A stretch of DNA of 64,000 nt from JAVBNT01 sp031551355 (GTDB taxonomy: Bacteria > Vulcanimicrobiota > CADAWZ01), in NCBI GenBank assembly GCA_031551355.1, contig JAVBNT010000004.1, forward strand, positions 26,812 to 90,811. Direction: 5' to 3'. The notes beneath the pieces were generated by a model, which was given only the letters and a program-made list of their open reading frames with translations, had not been told where the DNA came from and made no database searches. The translations under genes and the position numbers were made by a program. Positions 1-8,145 of the stretch are shown piece after piece (within the stretch, counting starts at the first letter, position 1; the number at the start of each line of letters is the position of its first letter).

Positions 1-1401
1 AAGATGGTAAAAACGGAAAACCGGAAAAAAGTCATCGACTGGGAAAAACTGGAAAAAACGGTTCGTATGGGAATAAGATTCCTTGATGATGTGATCGACG
101 CCAACAGATATCCAATCGAAGAAATAGAAAAAATGTCCCGGGGCAACAGAAAAATCGGCCTTGGAGTGATGGGATTTGCAGACCTTCTTATACAATTGAA
201 AATCCCGTATGACAGTCAGGAAGCGCTTGATAATGCGGAAAAAATTATGAAGTTCATAAAGAACCAGGCGACTATCACTTCCGAAGAACTGGCCGTAGAA
301 AGAGGCGAATTTCCCAATTTTGCCGGCAGCGTATATGATGTTCCCGGAGCAAAAAAATTAAGAAATGCGACTTTAACGACGATCGCTCCAACCGGAAGCA
401 TCAGCATAATAGCAGGCTGTTCCAGCGGTATAGAACCCTTGTTCGCGCTTTCATTCGTAAGGGAAATTCTCGACGGCGAAAAGCTTGTGGAAATTTATCC
501 CGAACTTGAGGAAACGATCAGCGGACTGGGCCTCGACACCAAAGACATAATGGCCCAAATAGTCAAAAAAGGTTCACTCTCGTCAATAGAAAGCATACCG
601 TCGGAAGTCAGGGATGTATTTGTAATCTCACACAGCATAAAACCAAAATGGCACGTGATGATGCAGGCGGCATTTCAAAAATACACAGACAATGCCGTTT
701 CCAAAACCGTAAATTTCCCGATGGAAGCAAGCAGAGACGATATCAGAGAGGCCTTTATCGGCGCATATAAAGAAGGTTGTAAAGGAATTACCGTATACAG
801 ATACGGCAGCCGCGAAGCTCAGGTGCTGAACATTCAGAACGGCGATGAAAATGTCAAGCAAAAGATCTCGACAATGCTCTCGGAAGAGCGCAAAATAAAA
901 CCAAGGCCCAGGCCCTCGGTTACCGAAGGAACAACGGAAAAAGTAACCATCGGCTGCGGCAACCTGTATGTGACCGTCAATTCCGACGACATAAACATTT
1001 GCGAGGTGTTTACGCAAACCGGCAAAGGCGGAGGATGTCCGTCACAGTCCGAAGCGGTAGGACGTCTTGTATCGCTGGCGTTAAGAGCGGATATTGACCC
1101 GGCATCCATAATTCATCAGCTAAAAGGAATAAGGTGCGTATCCTGCACCAGAAGGCAAAATCTAAAAGTACTGTCATGCCCGGACGCAATATCAAGAGTG
1201 ATGGAAAAATCGCTTAGCGGCAAAAAAAAGGCTGAAGTCACTGAGCCAGACAAGTGTTGTGAGCATGACTGCACTCCCCAAGGTAATGGCGAGAGCGACA
1301 GTACGCTAATGCCGTTCAGATGTCCCGAATGCGGCAACGCAATAGAGGTTGAGGGCAGATGTTACAGCTGCAGGACATGCGGATATTCCAAATGCGGCTA
1401 G
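1..1401 (+). CDS. nrdJ: Vitamin B12-dependent (class II) ribonucleoside-diphosphate reductase, C-terminal part
   Basis: Reduces ribonucleotides to deoxyribonucleotides with adenosylcobalamin as radical source. The reading frame is open from base 1, so the gene starts upstream of the window and only about 466 C-terminal residues are seen. Counting from the Met codon at base 4, the active-site loop PTGSIS is at residues 129-134, followed by AGCSSGIEP with a conserved Cys near 139. After the barrel comes a TSCPD domain (residues about 310-400, with GKGGGCPSQSEA and RCVSC), then a C-terminal Cys-rich ribbon (four CxxC-like Cys pairs between about 443 and 464). This order is typical of NrdJ rather than aerobic class I or anaerobic class III enzymes. 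An nrdR repressor gene lies at 34.1 kb, but the nrdJ promoter is outside the window, so regulation cannot be read here. The family assignment is firm. Confidence 0.95.
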   Translation, partial: KMVKTENRKKVIDWEKLEKTVRMGIRFLDDVIDANRYPIEEIEKMSRGNRKIGLGVMGFADLLIQLKIPYDSQEALDNAEKIMKFIKNQATITSEELAVERGEFPNFAGSVYDVPGAKKLRNATLTTIAPTGSISIIAGCSSGIEPLFALSFVREILDGEKLVEIYPELEETISGLGLDTKDIMAQIVKKGSLSSIESIPSEVRDVFVISHSIKPKWHVMMQAAFQKYTDNAVSKTVNFPMEASRDDIREAFIGAYKEGCKGITVYRYGSREAQVLNIQNGDENVKQKISTMLSEERKIKPRPRPSVTEGTTEKVTIGCGNLYVTVNSDDINICEVFTQTGKGGGCPSQSEAVGRLVSLALRADIDPASIIHQLKGIRCVSCTRRQNLKVLSCPDAISRVMEKSLSGKKKAEVTEPDKCCEHDCTPQGNGESDSTLMPFRCPECGNAIEVEGRCYSCRTCGYSKCG

Positions 1402-1440
1402 AAAACAGCCTAAATATTGCCGTCAAGCGGCGGATATTTG

Positions 1441-1466
1441 CTTATGTTGTGCTTTAACAACATAAG
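1441..1466 (+). other. 10-bp perfect hairpin after nrdJ
   Basis: Arms CTTATGTTGT (1441-1450) and ACAACATAAG (1457-1466) enclose a 6-nt loop. It lies just before the larger terminator-like hairpin and probably belongs to the 3' end of the nrdJ transcript. Confidence 0.6.
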
Positions 1467-1484
1467 CGGCACACCAACAGCATT

Positions 1485-1545
1485 AAAACGACAAAAGGCC
1501 TGATTGCGGCTTCGGGGGGCCGCAATCAGGCCTTTTAGCCGTTTT
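1485..1545 (+). terminator. Long hairpin, probable nrdJ terminator
   Basis: A perfect 18-bp stem (1493-1510 with 1519-1536) closes over an 8-nt loop and is extended by a second pairing of AAAACG (1485-1490) with CGTTTT (1540-1545). The descending arm ends in a short T run. The hairpin may work in both directions, but the convergent strand has no gene here. Confidence 0.75.
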
Positions 1546-1590
1546 GAGGACACTGTCCGCTCATGCCTGTAACACGTCCGCCCTTTTATG

Positions 1591-1619
1591 TTGAAGTTAT
1601 AGCGTAAAATCTGTATAAT
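1591..1619 (+). promoter_or_regulatory. Sigma70-like promoter for the TPR gene
   Basis: TTGAAG (1591-1596), 17-nt spacer, TATAAT (1614-1619). It lies about 110 nt upstream of the TPR-protein start and downstream of the nrdJ terminator, so the TPR gene is probably its own transcription unit. Confidence 0.7.
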
Positions 1620-1730
1620 TATAATGGAAGCGGAAAACATAGAAATAAAAACTTTACATCATTTTCACACAAGCTCCGAAGGGCCAATTGTGTCAACAGA
1701 ACCTAACGGAAAACGAAAGGATTTAATTGT

Positions 1731-2573
1731 ATGAAAAAAACGGCGTTTATTCTATTGCTTTTTTTGACATTAACCGGTCTTGCTTTTTGTTCGCAGGGAA
1801 ACAGAGAAAAAGCCGTCAAGCTAAAAGATCAGGGTAATGCGGCGATGGTTGCCGGAGACGATAAAAAAGCGCTCAAACTCTATATGGAATCAATAAAAAC
1901 AGACCCAACGTATGCAAACCCTTATAATAACATCGGCATGCTTGTTGATAAAAAAGGCGACAAAGAAAAGGCACTGGCATATTATAAAAAGGCAATTTCT
2001 CTTGATCCGACGCTGTTTCATCCGGTTTTAAACACTGCCTTCATATACTTTGATCTTGAAAAATACAAAGATGCCGGAGAGTATTGCAGTAAGGCAATCA
2101 AACTCAACCCCAAAGATCCCGACGCCTACAATCTGCAGGGACAGCTCCTGGAAAAAGACGGCAGGCTGAAAAATGCCGAAGAATCCTACAACAAAGCAAT
2201 CTCCCTCGATCCAAAAGCTTTTAAGGCGTATTTTCTGCTCGGCACGCTGTATTTCAACAACGAAAATAACACCCAGGCGATAAAATACCTGTCAAAAGCA
2301 GTTGAACTGTCTCCGGAAGACGCCGGCTCACTTTTTAACCTTGCCCAATCGGAAAAAAGATCAAACCTATTGCCGGCCGCCGAGAAACATTTCGGGGCCT
2401 TCCTAAAAAAAAGGCCTAACGACAAGGAAGGGCTTTTTAATATGGGTCAGGTCAAAATCAAAATGAATAAAAATAAGGAAGCTGCAACTTATCTAAAAAA
2501 ATTCATAGATACAGATCCATCCGATAGAAGAGTTCCCGAGGTCAGAAAATTTGTCAATCAGTTTGGCGCCTAA
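1731..2573 (+). CDS. Secreted tetratricopeptide-repeat protein
   Basis: A 280-residue protein with an N-terminal hydrophobic signal sequence (residues 1-20) ending near a Cys (AFCSQG); the bases around that Cys do not make a good lipobox, so simple secretion is as likely as lipidation. The rest is built of about six consecutive TPR units (residues about 25-265), recognisable by the A/Y/P pattern as in ANPYNNIGMLVDKKGDKEKA and the repeated Y-KKAISLDP phrases. TPRs form protein-binding superhelices; partner and pathway are unknown. The start is supported by AAAGGA about 9 nt upstream and the promoter at 1591-1619. It is monocistronic, with a terminator directly after it. Confidence 0.85.
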   Translation: MKKTAFILLLFLTLTGLAFCSQGNREKAVKLKDQGNAAMVAGDDKKALKLYMESIKTDPTYANPYNNIGMLVDKKGDKEKALAYYKKAISLDPTLFHPVLNTAFIYFDLEKYKDAGEYCSKAIKLNPKDPDAYNLQGQLLEKDGRLKNAEESYNKAISLDPKAFKAYFLLGTLYFNNENNTQAIKYLSKAVELSPEDAGSLFNLAQSEKRSNLLPAAEKHFGAFLKKRPNDKEGLFNMGQVKIKMNKNKEAATYLKKFIDTDPSDRRVPEVRKFVNQFGA

Positions 2574-2598
2574 TGTAAATGATACAATCACAACGATT

Positions 2599-2640
2599 AT
2601 GGGGCTGACTCGTGAGAAAAAACGAAAAGCCCCATTTTTA
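2599..2640 (+). terminator. Intrinsic terminator of the TPR gene
   Basis: ATGGGGCT (2599-2606) pairs with AGCCCCAT (2628-2635) across a long A-rich loop and is followed by a T run (2635-2639). Confidence 0.75.
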
Positions 2641-2653
2641 TAACGCCGGAAAA

Positions 2654-2738
2654 GTGTTTCACAGAAAGAACAGAGAAAAAAATGTTGTGAACGAAAAAAC
2701 AGGTGATTATCTCCGTGATCTCCGCTTCTCTGTAACAC
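2654..2738. repeat. Imperfect inverted-repeat element
   Basis: GTGTTTCACAGA (from 2654) is mirrored by TCTCTGTAACAC (ending at 2738), and the interior carries CTCCGTGATCTCCG. The style resembles the dispersed cacagaga/tctctgtg intergenic repeats known from many bacterial genomes. No coding sequence is convincing here. Confidence 0.4.
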
Positions 2739-2804
2739 GCATACAGAATTTACCGCGAGCCAAGCCCCCCCCACCATTCTTACTCTGCACAATTTGTCAG
2801 ACAA

Positions 2805-2843
2805 ATAAAAAACGGGATACCTCCGCAAAGGATTGTGTCCCGT
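2805..2843 (-). terminator. Intrinsic terminator of the GHL10-type gene (minus strand)
   Basis: Arms ACGGGATAC (2812-2820) and GTGTCCCGT (2835-2843) form a 9-bp stem with one G-T pair; on the minus strand the stem is followed by TTTTTTATTTG. It lies 25 bp beyond the stop of the gene at 2868-4271. Confidence 0.8.
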
Positions 2844-2867
2844 GAAAAGTCAAAATCAATAAAAAAC

Positions 2868-4271
2868 TCAATCTTCTATTTTTATCTGATCATCGGACTG
2901 TATTTTCTGAAAACGCAGATCCCTTGAAAGACTCAAATTAAAGAACAGCCAGTTGTCGCTGTCTATCCGGCCGATTAAAGTTTTTTGCAGATGACTTACG
3001 CCAGGATAAATTTCTATCGAAGAAGGGCCTCCGGCCATATTATCGAGATTCATCCTCCATTTTCGCATCATATTTCGTATTCTCCAGGCTTCATAACCGT
3101 ACATCATCGGTGAAACGAAATCAACTTTCCAATGGTACCAATCCTGAGCGGCAACATCATTTTTATTAATATAAAGCCTGTCCTCTATCATCGGAAACGC
3201 CGGCAATACTGCCGCAGAAACGGCCATCCTTTTGCCCGCCACATCGGCAACCGCATTAACAATATCGGTTATCGTTGCGCGCCTTTTGGTCAATATTGAC
3301 ATATAAGCGGAATAATCTTTCATCATATCCGGGTTATCTGCGTTAAAGTAAATCGTGTCCCACTGGGGCTTTTGGAATTTTTCCGGGAATCCCTGATAAT
3401 CGGTTGTATAACGTATATGATCAAGGTGTATTCCCGACAATCCGGGGTGAGTTTTTATCAGTGCCTGAACATACCCTACAATCCTTTTTTTAACTTCAGG
3501 GTGCTCGGGATTCAAATAAATAGAACACAACTGCTTTCCGAACGCAGGCGGAAAAGGCTCCCTGCCGCCGGCAACAAGAAGAAAATCAGGCAAACTGCCG
3601 CCACTGCCGCTGATAGAACTTACGAGTGCGCCCAAAGGCCTGTTTGTCCCTTTAAAACCGTAATTATCAAGAATTTTTTTCAATTTAAAATCATCATAGC
3701 TTTCTTTAAAAAGATCCCTGGCCTCAGAAATTGCCGACAAAACATTTTTATCGGCACTATACTGCAGCCGGGAATACTCACGGTCCAGGTAAGCAACAAG
3801 CAAATCATTCCATGAAGTATTGCCGAAATGCCATGGAAGAACAATTTCCGTGTTGTCCATTTTCCAGTAGCAGACATGAACCCAGGCATGCACTTCTATA
3901 TCATATTTATTGGCCTCTTCAATAAAAATATGCAGCGTATCGATACCGAAACGCCCGTCTTTGCGGAAGTTCCACTTTAGATGTCCATACATAGGGTAAT
4001 CAACGTCCGCGCCGGAAACATCGGCAATCGAATACCCTCTTAGATAGGTCTCAAGAAAAAGCGTGTTAATTCCCTGCTCACTCAATATCTTCATATTGGT
4101 CTTAACTATTTTTCTGACCTGTTCTTCACTATATCTATGTCCGCCCGGAAGAATCCAGTCAGTAGAAAACCAGGCGCCGTAAACATTACGGCTGGGATCT
4201 ACCAGTACAGCATTTGCACAAGACAGTGACATAAAGAAAAACAGTGACAAATAAATAAATATTTTTTTCAT
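2868..4271 (-). CDS. Secreted family 10 glycosyl hydrolase-like protein (GHL10/DUF187)
   Basis: A 467-residue exported protein: signal peptide at residues 1-21 (hydrophobic run ending ANA), then a TIM-barrel of the GHL10 (DUF187) type. Recognisable parts are the N-terminal YGAWFSTDW strand, an EVHAWVHVCYW segment near residue 130, a PGLSGIHLDHIRYT segment near residue 280 and a C-terminal WKVDFVSPMMYGYE segment near 390. Relatives are annotated as putative glycoside hydrolases of cell-wall or surface polysaccharides; the substrate cannot be deduced. It is transcribed alone, divergently from the S41 protease gene, with its own terminator. Confidence 0.85.
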   Translation of the reverse strand: MKKIFIYLSLFFFMSLSCANAVLVDPSRNVYGAWFSTDWILPGGHRYSEEQVRKIVKTNMKILSEQGINTLFLETYLRGYSIADVSGADVDYPMYGHLKWNFRKDGRFGIDTLHIFIEEANKYDIEVHAWVHVCYWKMDNTEIVLPWHFGNTSWNDLLVAYLDREYSRLQYSADKNVLSAISEARDLFKESYDDFKLKKILDNYGFKGTNRPLGALVSSISGSGGSLPDFLLVAGGREPFPPAFGKQLCSIYLNPEHPEVKKRIVGYVQALIKTHPGLSGIHLDHIRYTTDYQGFPEKFQKPQWDTIYFNADNPDMMKDYSAYMSILTKRRATITDIVNAVADVAGKRMAVSAAVLPAFPMIEDRLYINKNDVAAQDWYHWKVDFVSPMMYGYEAWRIRNMMRKWRMNLDNMAGGPSSIEIYPGVSHLQKTLIGRIDSDNWLFFNLSLSRDLRFQKIQSDDQIKIED

Positions 4272-4507
4272 ATTAATATATTCCTATATCCTTTAAAACA
4301 TATTCTTGACAAAGATTACAATATTATAAGTTAACTGAAACAGGTTAAAATCCTTGTTTCATAGAATATTATTTATCATAATCAAACGGATACCACGCGT
4401 CTGCGAAACAACACAGGCAGCACACCGGGTAAAAACGACTCCATATTTAAAGGCCAAACGGTAAGGTCTCCGAGGAAAATCAATTCACAAAAGAAAGCAT
4501 TTATTTT

Positions 4508-6298
4508 ATGGATAACGAAGAACAGATAAACGAAACACAACATCAGGCTCCGGAGCGCCCAAATGAGACCTTTTACCGCGACGAAGTAAAAAATAAATCA
4601 AAAATAAATATTCTGATTTATGCAGTGGCGTTCGTCACTGTTATGCTGGTTTTATTTCTGGCGTTTACTTTAATGCATTCAAAGAAACAACGTTACCAGA
4701 CGGTAGCTACGGTACAAACCATAATACTTCCATGGGATCCAATTGACTGGCATACACTCGTAAAAAATCCGCTGCTGTATAAATCAATGACCGACGACTT
4801 GCTGGAAGACGTGCCTTTCTATGAAGAATTTCTGAAAAAACCGGAATCAATTGACGTCGCGATAGACCAGAAGTATTTTGACGATTCCCTTAAGCTGATA
4901 AAAAAACAATTTATAAGAAACGTCCCCGAGCCTGTTCTGATAGCAAGCATAAAATCAGAACTTACAAGGATGTTCGGTGAAGCGGAGAAACTCCGAAGCG
5001 AAAATAACAGGAAAATAGACGCAAATAACAAGGAAACCGCAGAGGCGGAAGAAAGCCTGCAGCCGGAAAAGAATCCGCAGGCAGACAAAAATAAAAAGAC
5101 AGCCGTAAATAATAAGGAAACCGCAGAGGCGGAAGAAAGTCTACAGCCGGAAAAGAATCCGCAGGCTGGCAAAAAATTCATACCGGATCTCAGCGGGTTG
5201 GATATAAACAAAAATTTTCTCAATGACTTAATTGCAAGATACGGACAACAAGTAGATCAAAGAGTCTTGGCATATGCAACAATAATAGGCCTTTTCAGGG
5301 GCATAGACGATCCTTATTCATTTGTACTCGGTTCGAAAAGCCTTTCCGATATGATGGAGCGCCTTCAGGATAAAACATTCGGCGGAATTGGCATCGTAAT
5401 AGAAATGAACACGGAAAACGATAACATGCTGACTATTGTTGAACCGCTTGAAGGGACGCCTGCATATAAAGCCGGCTTGCATCCGGGAGATGTGATCACA
5501 AAAATAGACGGAAAGCCGACAAGGAATGTCGACATATCGATATCCATGTCAAGAATGCGCGGGAAAAAAGGCACACATGTAAAACTGGAAATCAAAAGAG
5601 GTAAGGAAGTATTAGAATTCAATATCGTAAGAGACGATATCAAAACAACCTCAATATCACATAAAATGCTGCCCAATCAAATAGGCTACATAAGAGTAAG
5701 ACAATTCGCAACAAGTACGGTATCAGAGTTCGATGAAGCGTTAAGAAAATTGATGTATTCACTGCCCAAGTCAGGTGATAAGGAACCGGAACTCAACGGA
5801 CTCATTGTCGACTTAAGAAATAACGGCGGCGGACTGCTTGACGCAGGAGTCAGCCTTTCCAGTGAATTTCTGCCTCCCAACAGTATCGTAATGAAAAAAA
5901 TGGAACGGGGCAATTTCATAAGTAATTTTCTCGGCGGATCATCAAAAAAACTACCTGCGAAACAGATAGTCGTTTTAGTAAACCGTTTTTCTGCTTCCGC
6001 ATCAGAAATCATGGCTGGAGCTTTAAAAGACAACCATGCAGCTATCCTGCTGGGCGAGAAAACATTCGGCAAAGGCTCAGTCCAGCAATTGTTCGAAAGA
6101 ACCGACGGCTCGGCAATAAAAATGACAGTCGGCTACTTCATGTCGCCCAACGCAACTCTGATTAACAAAAGAGGCATAGTGCCTGATTACCTGAAAAAAA
6201 TGGAGCCCAGAAAAGTCGGAAAAGCAGATGATATACAATTAAAACAAGCCGAAAAATTAATAATGGAGCTAAACCGTAAAAGTTTAAAGGAAACCTAA
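4508..6298 (+). CDS. S41-family C-terminal processing peptidase with PDZ domain
   Basis: A 596-residue membrane-anchored serine protease. Residues 1-30 are cytoplasmic and a single membrane helix spans about 33-56. A charged region (about 170-225) contains a duplicated segment, a PDZ domain covers about 280-370, and the S41 catalytic domain follows. The Ser/Lys/Gln catalytic set is visible: Ser497 in SASASEI, Lys522 in TFGKGS and Gln526, with the 25- and 4-residue spacing of CtpB/Prc. Such proteases trim or degrade exported proteins and often act on wall hydrolases or regulators. The N-terminal part before the PDZ is longer than in minimal CtpA enzymes. No strong ribosome site precedes the ATG (only AAAGAAAG about 8 nt upstream), so the exact start is less certain than the family. 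Confidence 0.92.
   Translation: MDNEEQINETQHQAPERPNETFYRDEVKNKSKINILIYAVAFVTVMLVLFLAFTLMHSKKQRYQTVATVQTIILPWDPIDWHTLVKNPLLYKSMTDDLLEDVPFYEEFLKKPESIDVAIDQKYFDDSLKLIKKQFIRNVPEPVLIASIKSELTRMFGEAEKLRSENNRKIDANNKETAEAEESLQPEKNPQADKNKKTAVNNKETAEAEESLQPEKNPQAGKKFIPDLSGLDINKNFLNDLIARYGQQVDQRVLAYATIIGLFRGIDDPYSFVLGSKSLSDMMERLQDKTFGGIGIVIEMNTENDNMLTIVEPLEGTPAYKAGLHPGDVITKIDGKPTRNVDISISMSRMRGKKGTHVKLEIKRGKEVLEFNIVRDDIKTTSISHKMLPNQIGYIRVRQFATSTVSEFDEALRKLMYSLPKSGDKEPELNGLIVDLRNNGGGLLDAGVSLSSEFLPPNSIVMKKMERGNFISNFLGGSSKKLPAKQIVVLVNRFSASASEIMAGALKDNHAAILLGEKTFGKGSVQQLFERTDGSAIKMTVGYFMSPNATLINKRGIVPDYLKKMEPRKVGKADDIQLKQAEKLIMELNRKSLKET
5024..5172 (+). repeat. In-frame 84-bp tandem duplication inside the S41 protease gene
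   Basis: The stretch starting at 5024 recurs at 5108 (period 84 bp) almost base for base. It encodes two copies of the phrase NKETAEAEESLQPEKNPQA in the linker before the PDZ domain. The few differences are mainly synonymous, so the duplication is fairly recent and frame-preserving. Confidence 0.85.
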
Positions 6299-6393
6299 AA
6301 AACTGCACGAAAAATATATAACAATTGTATAAAAATAGAAAAAACGATAATCTCACAACATCCTACCAATGTTTATCAGGAGGAATATAAATT

Positions 6394-7203
6394 ATGCATG
6401 ATATTTGCCCAAGATGTAAATCAAATATGAAGACAGATTTAATAGAAGTAATGGGAATGCCCGTGAAAGGATGCAGTAAATGCGGCGGCTTCATTGCAGA
6501 CTTCAGCGGTTCGGAACAGCTTCTGACAGAAGCTATCACCAAAAAAGAAGCAAATAAGCTCGGTAAGGAAGAACTTTCCGACGACTCGCATAAAGAGCTT
6601 CTGGAATCCTGTCCCGTATGTGACGGAAAATTTGAATCGACTCCGCTCAATTTTGAATTGATCGGTGACACTGTACATTTGGATCAATGCTCCGGATGCG
6701 GCGGCATATGGTTCGACAAAGGCGAACTAAAGGAAATTTTTGATATGGCAATGAGAGAAGCCGTAGCCGTCGGCAGTTTTGGCGAAGATCTGGATCTTAT
6801 GGAAGGATGCACTGATACAAAGTTTGACTGTCCCAGATGCAATTCAGAGCAGGATGCGTCTGAAGGCGAAATACTTGATATGAATGTCACAAAGTGCAAA
6901 AAATGCCTTGGAGTCTGGGTCGCCGACGGACAACTCGACAATATGTTGGGAGACGTAAAATCATTCAAGGTCAGCGGCAAAGCAGATAAGGAAATTCACA
7001 GCTCCGACGAAGGTATAAAACCGGCGGAAGGCTATTGCCCAAAATGCCATGTTGCCCTGACAAAATGGGAAAACATGCCGGAATCTCTCAAAGATTTATA
7101 TGTGGATTATTGTAATAAATGCAGCGGACTCTGGTTTGATGAAGGTGAATTCAGTTCGTTCTTCCGTATTTTCAGCGAATCACCGTTTCAAAAAGTAGAA
7201 TAA
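6394..7203 (+). CDS. Zinc-ribbon protein with four zf-TFIIB-like modules
   Basis: A 269-residue cytoplasmic protein made of four consecutive TFIIB-type zinc ribbons. Each has a CPxC knuckle, about 20-25 residues and a CxxCxGxW knuckle, as in CPRCKSNM/CSKCGGF, CPVCDGKF/CSGCGGIWFDKGEL, CPRCNSEQ/CKKCLGVW and CPKCHVAL/CNKCSGLWFDEGEF. Single-module relatives (COG3809) are common and uncharacterised; four in a row is unusual. Binding of zinc is expected, and binding of nucleic acid or protein is possible but unproven. The start is set by AGGAGGAA 9 nt upstream. The preceding protease gene ends 95 bp away, so co-transcription is possible. Confidence 0.8.
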   Translation: MHDICPRCKSNMKTDLIEVMGMPVKGCSKCGGFIADFSGSEQLLTEAITKKEANKLGKEELSDDSHKELLESCPVCDGKFESTPLNFELIGDTVHLDQCSGCGGIWFDKGELKEIFDMAMREAVAVGSFGEDLDLMEGCTDTKFDCPRCNSEQDASEGEILDMNVTKCKKCLGVWVADGQLDNMLGDVKSFKVSGKADKEIHSSDEGIKPAEGYCPKCHVALTKWENMPESLKDLYVDYCNKCSGLWFDEGEFSSFFRIFSESPFQKVE

Positions 7204-7262
7204 CGCAAAATTAAGACTATACTTTTCAAAAAAAGTATGTTATAATCTACCCGCTTGATTTT

Positions 7263-7334
7263 GCCGGGGTAGCTCAGGGGTAGAGCAGCTCACTCGTAAT
7301 GAGCAGGTCGTGGGTTCAATTCCCTTCCCCGGCT
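7263..7334 (+). tRNA. tRNA-Thr (anticodon CGT)
   Basis: A 72-nt cloverleaf. Acceptor GCCGGGG (7263-7269) pairs with CCCCGGC (7327-7333) and the discriminator is T. The anticodon stem GCTCA/TGAGC encloses loop CTCGTAA, giving anticodon CGT (reads ACG). The T loop GGTTCAATTCC is normal. CCA is not encoded. Confidence 0.95.
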
Positions 7335-7342
7335 CTTGCATG

Positions 7343-7380
7343 AAAGCCTTTAGACAAAGCGTCTAAGGGCTTTTTTTATT
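7343..7380 (+). terminator. Terminator of tRNA-Thr
   Basis: AAAGCC-TTTAGAC and GTCTAA-GGGCTTT form a stem followed by a run of seven to eight T residues, starting 9 nt after the tRNA. Confidence 0.85.
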
Positions 7381-7476
7381 TTGGCTTTCAGCCAACGGCC
7401 ATAATGGAAACGCTGTTGCAAGCCATTTAGCAAATAGCAATGCGTGCTTTTGGGCTCGGCAAAAAACTTAAAGCAC

Positions 7477-7505
7477 TTGACATACCACTAATTAGTTGCT
7501 ATTAT
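7477..7505 (+). promoter_or_regulatory. Strong promoter for the MarR-pirin-hydrolase operon
   Basis: TTGACA (7477-7482), 17-nt spacer, TATTAT (7500-7505). The spacer contains the perfect palindrome ACTAATTAGT (7487-7496), well placed for autorepression by the MarR-type regulator encoded next. The untranslated leader would be about 165 nt. Confidence 0.75.
7487..7496. promoter_or_regulatory. Putative MarR operator inside the promoter spacer
   Basis: Perfect 10-bp palindrome ACTAATTAGT between the -35 and -10 boxes. The 9-bp match ACTAATTAG recurs at 7654-7662, just before the regulator gene. Two equal sites flanking a leader in front of a MarR gene suggest self-regulation; binding is inferred. 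Confidence 0.5.
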
Positions 7506-7653
7506 AAATACTATATCAACAACTACTACAACACTATATTTCACAAACACTATAATACCACATACAAAACCTAACTGAGTTGTTTTTAAGATATACCAAT
7601 TTTAAGAGATGTTTCGCCCCGGCAAAAAATCTGTTTATTTTACACAATATATT

Positions 7654-7662
7654 ACTAATTAG
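7654..7662. promoter_or_regulatory. Second ACTAATTAG site before the MarR gene
   Basis: Repeat of the operator-like core of 7487-7496, 16 bp upstream of the regulator start codon. With the first site it frames the 5' leader. Confidence 0.4.
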
Positions 7663-7678
7663 GAATTAATGTGAAGAT

Positions 7679-8125
7679 ATGAAAAAACTTAAGCAAGAAC
7701 TCTATGAAGCAGAGCACGTTCAGGATCTCAAGACAGTCATAGCATTGAGCAGGTCCATCAATCTCCATAACAGAGCGGCCCTGGAGGTTTTCCGAAAGTA
7801 TGGACTTACCATAGCGCAGTTTGGCGTCCTGGAAGCCCTCTATCACAAGGGCCCGATGAAAATTGGGGAAATCACCGAGAAAATTCTTTCAACCGCCGGC
7901 AATATGACGGTTGTTATCCAGAACCTGGAGCGGAACGGCCTGATCGACTGCCGCCAACATCCGATAGACCGCCGGGCGCGCCTTGTTTTCCTTACAGATC
8001 AAGGAGCTAATATCTTACAGGAGCTATTTCCTAGCTATCTGGAAGTAGTCAGGAACGTTTTCTCTCCCCTGTCTGATGAGGAAAAACAAATTGTAACACG
8101 ATTACTTAAGAAACTTATTAAATAA
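7679..8125 (+). CDS. MarR-family transcriptional regulator
   Basis: A 148-residue winged-helix repressor. The core DNA-binding segment runs from LTIAQFGVLEALYHKGPMKI (about 40-59) through the recognition helix region STAGNMTVVIQNLERNGLI to the wing with DRRARLVFLT. Flanking helices at both ends form the dimer interface. Such proteins commonly sense phenolic, quinone or oxidant ligands. It heads an operon with a pirin and a YcaC-like hydrolase, and palindromes ACTAATTAGT/ACTAATTAG at its promoter and leader make autorepression likely. The ATG has only a weak ribosome site. The local base composition looks richer in G+C than the window average, which hints at acquisition. Confidence 0.88.
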   Translation: MKKLKQELYEAEHVQDLKTVIALSRSINLHNRAALEVFRKYGLTIAQFGVLEALYHKGPMKIGEITEKILSTAGNMTVVIQNLERNGLIDCRQHPIDRRARLVFLTDQGANILQELFPSYLEVVRNVFSPLSDEEKQIVTRLLKKLIK

Positions 8126-8145
8126 GAATCTGCAGGAGGCACTTT

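Noticed and set aside
628..1337. Several antisense ORFs across nrdJ
   Set aside because: Shadow frames of a conserved coding region.
2612..2845. 77-codon plus-strand ORF after the TPR gene
   Set aside because: It begins inside the terminator hairpin, runs through an inverted repeat and the minus-strand terminator, and lacks a ribosome site.
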